Assembly: GCA_020444165.1 (NCBI GenBank)
Contig: JAHLLK010000002.1
Location: 1 to 64,000 of the forward strand
DNA: 64,000 bases
Origin: Deltaproteobacteria bacterium
GTDB lineage: Bacteria > Desulfobacterota > Desulfarculia > Desulfarculales > Desulfarculaceae
Direction of reading: 5' to 3'
Below are positions 58,127-64,000 of the stretch, piece by piece. Under the pieces are notes generated by a model. That model had not been told where the DNA came from, did no database searches, and was given only the letters and a program-made list of their open reading frames with translations. How positions within the stretch are numbered: position 1 is the first letter of the stretch; the number at the start of each line of letters is the position of its first letter. The translations under genes and the position numbers were made by a program.

Positions 58127-58753
58127 CTAACCCTGCCCGGCGTGGTGGTGACTCTCGCACATGTCAGCCGCCAGGCGGGCCAGCTTCTCCATGTGGCTCC
58201 GCACTTCGGCCGGGTCGCGGCCCGGGTAGTTGCGGAAGGAAATCAGGATGCCGTTCAGGGCGGCGAACAAGGTGTGGGCATGCCGGCGAGTATGCTCGGA
58301 GCGGGCCTCCCCAGCCATGAGCTGGCCGAACTGCTCCAGGATGGCGCGTCCCGCCTGATTGAGCTTGGCCAGCGGCGGCCCGGCCAGTTGGCCGTCCAGC
58401 ATGAAGTGGGTCATCATGCGGAAGTAGTGGTCGTGCTCCAGGAGGAAGTCCAGGTAAATCAGGGCGAAATCGGCCAGATTGGAGATCTGGCCCGAGGCGA
58501 TGCGCCGCTTCACCCGGGCGATGATCTCCTGGGTGCCCAGCACGAAGGCCTCCACGAAAAGGCTCTGCTGGTCGGGGAAGTAGCGGTAGATGGAAGAAAC
58601 CGAGATGCCCGCCTCCTGGGCGATGTCCCGCATGCTCACTTCTTCGAAGGGCTTGCGCCCAAAGACCCGCTCCGCCGCGTCCACGATGACGCCTTGCCGG
58701 GCTTTGCGTTCATCCTCCTTGAGGCTGGCGAAGGTCTTTTGCGGTTTGGCCAT
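58127..58753 (-). CDS. TetR-family regulator
   Basis: 208 residues. The N-terminal helix-turn-helix is VSMRDIAQEAGISVSSIYRYF after a basic start (KPQKTFASLKEDERKARQG). The C-terminal ligand domain (~70-200) is helical without identifiable pocket residues. It is the last gene of the strand, after acyl-CoA ligase and acyl-CoA dehydrogenase genes, matching FadR-type TetR proteins that sense acyl-CoA. A perfect 7-1-7 palindrome over the ligase promoter (62162-62176) is the best operator candidate. ATG 58753. A strong terminator separates it from the dehydrogenase gene, so it may have its own weak start. Confidence 0.92.
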   Translation of the reverse strand: MAKPQKTFASLKEDERKARQGVIVDAAERVFGRKPFEEVSMRDIAQEAGISVSSIYRYFPDQQSLFVEAFVLGTQEIIARVKRRIASGQISNLADFALIYLDFLLEHDHYFRMMTHFMLDGQLAGPPLAKLNQAGRAILEQFGQLMAGEARSEHTRRHAHTLFAALNGILISFRNYPGRDPAEVRSHMEKLARLAADMCESHHHAGQG

Positions 58754-58787
58754 GGGGGCGGTTCCTCAAAGGGGAAAAGGGGCGCCG

Positions 58788-58819
58788 AAAAAAAAGCCGG
58801 GGGGCGGGCCGCCCCCCGG
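58788..58819 (-). terminator. Rho-independent terminator after the acyl-CoA dehydrogenase gene
   Basis: On the minus strand, ccggggggc...gccccccgg (58797-58819) is followed by cttttttttc (58788-58796), 25 nt after the stop. Classic intrinsic terminator. Confidence 0.85.
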
Positions 58820-58843
58820 TAGCAACGTAGTCGGGTGGGCGGC

Positions 58844-60439
58844 TCAGGCCTGATTTTCCACCAAGCCCAGGGCCACGTCCTGGTAGGCATGGAACAGCCG
58901 GTGGCAGAAGTCATCCCACTGGCGGCAGATATCAATGGTCTCGGGACTCGGAGCCAGCAGGCTGGGGTGCTGGAAGATACGCCCGATCTCGGCTTGGAAC
59001 TCTTTTACCAGACCCTCGGCGGCCCCGGCAAGCAGGTCGGCCACGAAATCCTGGGGCGGATACCAGGAGGCGGCCTTCTGGAGGTCGCGGTGGATCTGGG
59101 TCAGGAGCACGTTGCGGGGGCCCTCCCAAAGCTCGTTCACCGCCGCGTCGCGGTAGAGCCGGGGCAGGGCGGAGAAGTCCTCCATGACCCCGTGGCCGCC
59201 GAAGAGGCTCATGGCCGCGCGCACCACGTCCGGACAGTCCCAGCTGGTGGCCATCTTCTGCAGCATCACCGCCTCGCGCACCAGATAGCGCTGGCGGCGC
59301 AGCTCCGGCCCCTCGGCCGCGCCGTGGCCCAGGAAACCGCCGGGCAGGGCCAGCACGTCGCGGTAGAGGCGGAAGGCCCCGGCCAGGGTGCGCTTGGCGG
59401 CCCGCTCCAGGGCGGCCAACTGCCCGGCCACCAGGGGGAACTGGTGCAGGGTGGCGCCAAAGGCCTGGCGGAAACGGCAATACTGCTCCGCCTCGCGCCA
59501 GGCCCGGACCATGGAGGCCGCGCCGGAGAGGCCCACGGTGAGCCGCGAGTAGGTGAGCACCACGCCCACCATGTTGGCCAAGCCGCGGTCCAGGGGCCCC
59601 ACTTGGTAGGCCACCGCGCCGTTGAGGGTCAGCTCCGCGGTGGGCAGCTCGCTGGTGCCCATCTTCCACTTGAGGCGGTCGATGGTGAAGCCGTTGCGCC
59701 GCTCGCGGGCCTTGTCGCCAGGCAGCCAGGAGGGCATGACGAACAGGCCCACCTCTTCGGAACCCCGGGGCTTGGCGGTGACCATGGCGTAGTCGGCGTG
59801 GGTGGCCGAGCAGAAGAACTTGCTGCCATAGAGCCGCCACACCCCGTCTTCCTGCACCGCTTCCAGGAGGTTGGCCGGCACGTCGGAGCCGCCCTGGATC
59901 TCGGAGAGGTATTGGGCGCCAATGGCGTGCTCGCCGTCCTGGCCTTCCTTGCAGTGCTCCAGCACCCCGCGCACCTCGGGCGAGTCGGCAAGGGGCTCCA
60001 GCACCGCCACCATACCCTCGGTGCAGGTGAGGGGGCAGGCCACGCAGGACTCGCCGTTCTGGTAGATGAGGAACATCTTGATCAGGCGCACCCAGGGGTG
60101 GGTGTTTTTGGAGAACAGGGCCTCGGCGAACACCTCGCGCTCCAGGATTTCGGTCTCCTGGGGGCGCATGAGGCGGTCGATGCGGTGGTGGTGGCCGTCG
60201 TAGTGCATCAGGTAGGGGCGCTTCTCGGGCCAGGCGATGGCCTCGGACAGCTTGCGCCACTTGAACGAGGCCTTCTGGGACACCTCCCGGGCGGCGGCGT
60301 CCACCTCCGCGGCCTGTTCGCCGCAGAAGGTCTGCACCACCTTTTGGGCAAAGGGGTCGTCGGCATAATAATCCACCGACTCCCGCCAGGCCAGGAAGTC
60401 GTCGAAGCTGTAGGGGTTGTCACGATCGGGATAGCTCAT
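58844..60439 (-). CDS. Acyl-CoA dehydrogenase (AidB-like long form)
   Basis: 531 residues, longer than the ~380 of ordinary acyl-CoA dehydrogenases because of an N-terminal helical extension. It introduces an alpha,beta double bond into acyl-CoA using FAD. Motifs: CPLTCTEGMVAVLEPL, YLSEIQGGSDV, KFFCSATHADYAMVTA, a SRLTVGLSGAASM helix, FQ-AFGATLHQFPLVAGQLA, and YRDAAVNELWEGPRNVLL near the catalytic Glu, close to AidB/isovaleryl-type enzymes. ATG 60439 has GGAGG upstream; a 14-bp palindrome ccctttcgaaaggg (60453-60466) overlaps the leader. It lies between the ligase gene (164 nt upstream) and tetR. Confidence 0.92.
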   Translation of the reverse strand: MSYPDRDNPYSFDDFLAWRESVDYYADDPFAQKVVQTFCGEQAAEVDAAAREVSQKASFKWRKLSEAIAWPEKRPYLMHYDGHHHRIDRLMRPQETEILEREVFAEALFSKNTHPWVRLIKMFLIYQNGESCVACPLTCTEGMVAVLEPLADSPEVRGVLEHCKEGQDGEHAIGAQYLSEIQGGSDVPANLLEAVQEDGVWRLYGSKFFCSATHADYAMVTAKPRGSEEVGLFVMPSWLPGDKARERRNGFTIDRLKWKMGTSELPTAELTLNGAVAYQVGPLDRGLANMVGVVLTYSRLTVGLSGAASMVRAWREAEQYCRFRQAFGATLHQFPLVAGQLAALERAAKRTLAGAFRLYRDVLALPGGFLGHGAAEGPELRRQRYLVREAVMLQKMATSWDCPDVVRAAMSLFGGHGVMEDFSALPRLYRDAAVNELWEGPRNVLLTQIHRDLQKAASWYPPQDFVADLLAGAAEGLVKEFQAEIGRIFQHPSLLAPSPETIDICRQWDDFCHRLFHAYQDVALGLVENQA

Positions 60440-60507
60440 GAGCTTTTATCCTCCCTTTCGAAAGGGACTCCGTCTTTGAAGATGGCTATTGATATAGCCA
60501 GCGAAAA

Positions 60508-60606
60508 TTATGAAGTTTTTTGGGGGAAGGGGGGTGTGGGGGGAAACCCCTTTTTTTCCAAAAAAAGGGGTTTCCCCCCACATCTTCCTCTTTCTCCGAA
60601 AATATT
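60508..60606 (-). terminator. Long-stem palindrome abutting a stop codon (copy C)
   Basis: A 22-bp stem (60536-60581) with loop cc and the conserved flanks. It ends directly at the stop codon of the acyl-CoA ligase (60607). May attenuate read-through into the dehydrogenase gene. Confidence 0.7.
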
Positions 60607-62124
60607 CTAGGAGGCCAATTGGCCGCGCAGGGTGGTCTTGAGGATCTTGCCGGTGGAGTTCTTGGGCAGGGCTTCCACGAAGCGCACCTCTTTCACCCGC
60701 TTGAACCCGGCCAGGTTGTCGCGGCAGAGCTGGAGGATCTCCTCTTCGCCGGCGGTCTGCCCGGCTTTCAGCACCACGAAGGCCACCGGCACTTCGCCCC
60801 ATTTGTCATCCGGCCGGCCGGCCACGGCCACCTCGGCCACGGCGGGATGCTGCAAGAGCACTCCCTCGATCTCGGCCGGGTAGATGTTTTCGCCGCCGCT
60901 GATGATCATGTCCTTGAGGCGGTCCACCACGTACACGCAGCCGTCCTGGTCCAGGCGGCCCAGGTCGCCGGAGCGGTAGCCGCCGCCTTGCAGGACATCC
61001 TGACTGGCCTGGGGGTTCTGCCAGTAGCCCAGGAAAACCTGGGGGCCGAAGAGGCACAGCTCGCCCACTTCGCCCACGGGCAATTCCTCGTCGGAGCCCG
61101 GCCGGCAGACCTTGACCTCGCCGTGGAACACGGCCTTGCCGGCCGAGGCGGCCTTGTCCCAGCCCAATTCGGGGGTCCAGAAGGTGATGGCGCCGGAGTA
61201 TTCGGTGGCGCCGTAGACCTGGAAGATTTTGAAGCCCTTCTGGTCGTAGGCCTTGATCAGGCCGAGGGGCACCGGCGAGGCCCCGCAAATGAAGTGGCGG
61301 AAGCTGGAGAGGTCGAGCCCGGCCACCACTTCCGGGGGCACCATGGTCATGGCCATGAGCATCAGGGGCACGCTCATCATGAAATTGATGCGCTCGGCCT
61401 CGATGGTCTTGAACACGGCCAGGGGATCGAAATCGGGCATATACACCGTGGTCAGCCCCAGGTGGACGTTGGCCAGGATGGGGGCCAGGCCGCCGATGTG
61501 GAACAGGGGGGCCACCAGGAGGTAGCGGTCTCCGGGGAACCAGGGGATGGTGTGGGTCAGGCCCACCGAGGCCCAGAAGGTGTTGTCGTGGCTGAGCATG
61601 GCCCCCTTGGGCTTGCCGGTGGTGCCGCTGGTGTACATTATCACGCAGGGGTCCGCGCCGTGGGCGGCGAGGGCCGGCTCGGTGTCCGCACCCTGGGCCA
61701 GGAATTCCTCGAACTCCGGGTCGTCGCCTTGGCCGCCGCAGCGCACCAATATCTGGGCCGGCACATGGCCCTTTAGCGCGTCTACTGCCGGGGCAAAGGC
61801 AACGTCGTAGAGCAAGAGCCCGGCCCCGCAGTCATTCAGGATGTACGCCAGCTCGGGCGCAGTGAGGCGCCAGTTCAAGATGGTGGTGATCACCCCCAGC
61901 TTGGCCGCGCCATAGAGGGCGCAGGTGACGGGCTCGTTGTTCTTGGCCAGGATGGCGATGCGGTCGCCCCGGCCCAGGCCCAGGGCGGCCAGGCGGGAGG
62001 CGAAGCGGTTGGCCCGGGCATTGGCCTGGGCGTAGGTGTAGCGATAGCCCGCGCCGACGCAGGCCTCCATATTGGGCGACAAAAAGGCCCGATTGGTGAG
62101 CATTTGCCCCAGATTGATCTGCAT
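60607..62124 (-). CDS. Long-chain/medium-chain acyl-CoA ligase (AMP-forming)
   Basis: 505 residues of the acyl-adenylate superfamily. Hallmarks: IMYTSGTTGKPKGAMLSH (P-loop), FQVYGATEYSGAITF, YRSGDLGRLDQDGCVYVVDRLKDMI, a GGENIYPAEIEGVL hinge, and FVEALPKNSTGKILK with the catalytic Lys. It adenylates a fatty or related acid, then forms acyl-CoA for the dehydrogenase. ATG 62124 follows GGAGGAAGGGG. First gene of the ligase-dehydrogenase-TetR strand, controlled by the promoter and operator at 62162-62205. Chain-length preference is not visible. Confidence 0.93.
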   Translation of the reverse strand: MQINLGQMLTNRAFLSPNMEACVGAGYRYTYAQANARANRFASRLAALGLGRGDRIAILAKNNEPVTCALYGAAKLGVITTILNWRLTAPELAYILNDCGAGLLLYDVAFAPAVDALKGHVPAQILVRCGGQGDDPEFEEFLAQGADTEPALAAHGADPCVIMYTSGTTGKPKGAMLSHDNTFWASVGLTHTIPWFPGDRYLLVAPLFHIGGLAPILANVHLGLTTVYMPDFDPLAVFKTIEAERINFMMSVPLMLMAMTMVPPEVVAGLDLSSFRHFICGASPVPLGLIKAYDQKGFKIFQVYGATEYSGAITFWTPELGWDKAASAGKAVFHGEVKVCRPGSDEELPVGEVGELCLFGPQVFLGYWQNPQASQDVLQGGGYRSGDLGRLDQDGCVYVVDRLKDMIISGGENIYPAEIEGVLLQHPAVAEVAVAGRPDDKWGEVPVAFVVLKAGQTAGEEEILQLCRDNLAGFKRVKEVRFVEALPKNSTGKILKTTLRGQLAS

Positions 62125-62161
62125 GGTCCCCTTCCTCCCGCTGTAAGCATGGATCTCTCAA

Positions 62162-62176
62162 GAGAACAGTGTTCTC
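62162..62176. promoter_or_regulatory. Candidate TetR operator
   Basis: Perfect 7-1-7 palindrome gagaaca-g-tgttctc, positioned immediately downstream of the -10 of the ligase promoter so that bound repressor would cover the transcription start. Confidence 0.65.
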
Positions 62177-62205
62177 ACAATAGATGGGACGTTCGGTCAG
62201 GTCAA
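62177..62205 (-). promoter_or_regulatory. Acyl-CoA ligase operon promoter
   Basis: On the minus strand, TTGACC (62200-62205) and TATTGT (62177-62182) are exactly 17 bp apart, ~50 nt before ATG 62124. Confidence 0.7.
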
Positions 62206-62283
62206 GCCAAATCCGCCGCTCCCCTGGGGCCAGGGCAGGGGGCGAGACGTATCGGGCCTGGCTCTGGGCAAGTGGGGCGGCGA

Positions 62284-62312
62284 TTGACCAGCGGAGCGCT
62301 TTCCGCTAGCCT
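62284..62312 (+). promoter_or_regulatory. xdhC promoter
   Basis: TTGACC (62284-62289) and TAGCCT (62307-62312) are 17 bp apart, 27 nt before ATG 62339. The spacer contains the inverted repeat agcgga...tccgct. Confidence 0.6.
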
Positions 62313-62338
62313 GGAGCAAGCTCACGTGGAGAGGAAAC

Positions 62339-63418
62339 ATGTCGCAAGTACTACTGGAAGCCCGCCGCCTTTTGGAGGCGGGCGAAACCTTGGTTTTGGC
62401 CACCGTGGTGGCCCAGGCCGGCTCCACCCCCCGCATGCCGGGCAGCCGCATGCTGGTGCGCGAGGGGGGCCGCATCTTCGGCACCATCGGCGGCGGCCTG
62501 GTGGAAGCCACGGTGATGCAACGGGCGGCCGAGCTTTTGGCCGGCGGGGACGGGCTGCTCTTGAGTTTTGAGCTGACCTCCGCCACCAAGGAAAGCCTGG
62601 ACATGATCTGTGGCGGCAGCATGCGCGTCCTTTTGGAACGCCTGACGCCCGAACTTGAAACCCTGGCCTACTACCGGGAGCTGGCCCAGATCCTGGACCG
62701 GGACCAGGGGGTGTACCTCCTGGCCCATCTGGAGAGGCTGGGCGGCGACAAAGTGCGGGTTTCCCGCGCCTTCCAGACGACGACCGGGGCGCGTTGGGGA
62801 GGCCTGCCGCTCGCGGCCGAGCGCTGGGGCGAGCTGTTGGCCCTGCAAGGCGGCGGCCCCCTGCCCAGCGCCTTGGACTTCGATGGCGGCATGTATCTGG
62901 TGGAGCCGCTGTTGTCGGGCGGCGAGGTGTACCTCTTCGGGGCCGGCCACGTGTCCCTGGAAGTGGCCAAGCTGGCCGTGATGGTGGATTTCGCGGTGGT
63001 GGTGGTGGACGACCGGGAGGAGTTCGCCAACCCCCGGCGCTTCCCCATGGCCCGCCAGGTGGTGGTGCTGGGCTCCTTTGACCAGGCTCTGGCCGATTTG
63101 AACCCGGGGCCCGACTCCTATCTGGTGATCATCACCCGGGGCCACAGCCACGACAAGACCGTGCTGGCCCAGGCTTTGAACACCCCGGCCCGCTACATCG
63201 GCATGATCGGCAGCCTCAGGAAGCGGGACAAGATCTACGCGGACCTCAAGGCCGAAGGGGTGAGCCCCGCGGCCCTGGCCCGGGTCTACAGCCCCATCGG
63301 CCTGGCCATCGGGGCCGAAACCCCGGCCGAGATCGCGGTGAGCATCGTGGCCGAGCTGATCCAGGCGCGGGCCGGCCTGGCCGGCGGGCCTCGGGGGTGG
63401 GATGCCCGCAAACCCTAA
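62339..63418 (+). CDS. XdhC/CoxI family molybdenum hydroxylase maturation factor
   Basis: 359 residues. XdhC proteins bind the molybdenum cofactor and help add sulfur and insert it into xanthine dehydrogenase-type enzymes. The N-terminal half has VLATVVAQAGSTPRMPGSRM, GTIGGGLVEA and DMICGGSMRVLLE with a conserved Cys. The C-terminal half is a Rossmann domain (FGAGHVSLEVAKLA, VVDDREEFANPRRFP) ending in ITRGHSHDKTVLAQAL and YIGMIGSLRKRDKI, as in the family. GAGAGGAAAC precedes ATG 62339. It overlaps the following MocA-like gene by 17 nt, so they are co-expressed. Confidence 0.94.
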   Translation: MSQVLLEARRLLEAGETLVLATVVAQAGSTPRMPGSRMLVREGGRIFGTIGGGLVEATVMQRAAELLAGGDGLLLSFELTSATKESLDMICGGSMRVLLERLTPELETLAYYRELAQILDRDQGVYLLAHLERLGGDKVRVSRAFQTTTGARWGGLPLAAERWGELLALQGGGPLPSALDFDGGMYLVEPLLSGGEVYLFGAGHVSLEVAKLAVMVDFAVVVVDDREEFANPRRFPMARQVVVLGSFDQALADLNPGPDSYLVIITRGHSHDKTVLAQALNTPARYIGMIGSLRKRDKIYADLKAEGVSPAALARVYSPIGLAIGAETPAEIAVSIVAELIQARAGLAGGPRGWDARKP

Positions 63419-64000
63419 AGCAGCCGCTATAATCCTGGCCGCGGGCCTGTCTTCCCGTTTGGGACAGTTCAAGCCTTTGCTGGAACTGGCGGGACGGCCC
63501 CTCCTGGCCCGGGCGGTGGAAATGTTCCGCGCCGCCGGGGTGCGGGACCTCCAGGTGGTCACCGGCCACCGGGGGGAGGAGGTGGCGGCCGCGGCGGCCG
63601 GCCTGGGGATCAGGGCGGTGGCCAACCCGGCGCCGGAACGGGGCATGCTCAGTTCGGTGCAGACCGGGCTCGCGGCCCTGCCCCCGCCGCCGGAGGGTCC
63701 CGTGGCCTTTTTCCTCTTGCCGGTGGACATCCCCCTGGTGCGCCCGGCCACGGTGCGGGCGCTGTGGGACGCCTGGCAGGCGGACGCCGCCGCCTCGCCG
63801 TGTGGCTGCCTGGCCCCGGCCTTTGGCGGCGAGTCCGGGCATCCGCCGCTCATCGCGGCCCGGCTGCGGGAGGCCATCCTGGGCTGGGACGGGCCCCGGG
63901 GCCTGGAGGGCTGCCTGGCGGCCCGGGGCGCGCCGCCCCGGCTGGTGGAGGTGGCGGACCAGGGCATACTCTGGGATATGGACACGCCGGCGGACTTGGC
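63402..64000 (+). CDS. MocA-like molybdenum cofactor nucleotidyltransferase, cut by window end
   Basis: The first ~199 residues of an NTP transferase; the frame is still open at the last base. IILAAGLSSRLGQFKPLLEL is the nucleotide-binding loop of the MobA/MocA family, followed by VVTGHRGEEVAAA, NPAPERGMLSSVQTGLAAL, FFLLPVDIPLV and SGHPPLIAARL. MocA adds CMP to molybdopterin to make the cytosine dinucleotide form used by xanthine dehydrogenase-type enzymes, in keeping with xdhC directly upstream. ATG 63402 lies inside the end of xdhC in another frame, with GGGGGTGG ahead of it. The missing C-terminus prevents ruling out an extra domain. Confidence 0.85.
   Translation, partial: MPANPKAAAIILAAGLSSRLGQFKPLLELAGRPLLARAVEMFRAAGVRDLQVVTGHRGEEVAAAAAGLGIRAVANPAPERGMLSSVQTGLAALPPPPEGPVAFFLLPVDIPLVRPATVRALWDAWQADAAASPCGCLAPAFGGESGHPPLIAARLREAILGWDGPRGLEGCLAARGAPPRLVEVADQGILWDMDTPADL

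Overview
The window is about 64 kb of very GC-rich chromosome from a Gram-negative bacterium. An outer membrane is indicated by CMP-Kdo/Kdo8N sugar genes, a lipoprotein and many Sec-exported proteins. High GC, large two-component kinases, HD-GYP proteins, a bactofilin, beta-oxidation genes and XdhC/MocA molybdo-enzyme maturation genes suggest a deltaproteobacterial (Desulfobacterota, Desulfarculus-like) anaerobe. That placement is inference, because no rRNA or marker gene is present. No insertion sequence, phage, integron or CRISPR array was seen.

Region 1 (370-19357, + strand) is the most unusual part. It holds a membrane FHA protein with a periplasmic FG-GAP propeller, an exported vWA protein, a PP2C phosphatase, a 1422-residue transmembrane Ser/Thr kinase with TPR and PEGA domains, an exported TPR/FlgT-like protein, a 2303-residue exported protein ending in the front half of a vWA domain, and a small exported protein carrying what looks like the back half of that vWA domain. 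Several of these genes overlap by 4 nt. It reads as one phospho-signalling and cell-envelope system with no obvious named counterpart.

Region 2 (19.4-35.4 kb) begins with a solute-binding protein fused to a degenerate cytidine-deaminase-like domain. It continues with a GT39-type membrane glycosyltransferase, a PPC/DUF296 protein, a peroxiredoxin-EVE pair, two divergent PAS histidine kinases and a BAAT-like hydrolase with Asp at the nucleophile elbow. It ends with a three-gene operon (iron alcohol dehydrogenase, DegT aminotransferase, KdsB) matching the Kdo8N pathway of Shewanella.

Region 3 (35.8-52.8 kb) is mainly housekeeping: a PFK / GT81-like glycosyltransferase / DedA-VTT operon, an MBL hydrolase, a TPR protein, ispDF, cysS, a quinone reductase-like protein, a bactofilin, an HD-GYP protein, a TPR + PRMT7/9-like methyltransferase, tRNA-Leu, rph-rdgB, tRNA-Pro and an HD protein.

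Region 4 (53-64 kb) has a GMC oxidoreductase, a small AT-rich foreign-looking patch (one small gene and a frameshifted zinc-ribbon remnant), a second HD-GYP paralogue, a lipoprotein, a tandem GGCT protein, an acyl-CoA ligase / acyl-CoA dehydrogenase / TetR operon with a perfect operator over its promoter, and xdhC with a MocA-like gene cut by the window end.

Intergenic DNA carries at least three repeat families: a GC-rich ~100-bp repeat (five clusters), a ~106-bp imperfect palindrome with covarying ends, and ~95-bp long-stem palindromes that mostly abut stop codons. Recognisable promoters follow TTGACN-N17-TAGNNT closely.
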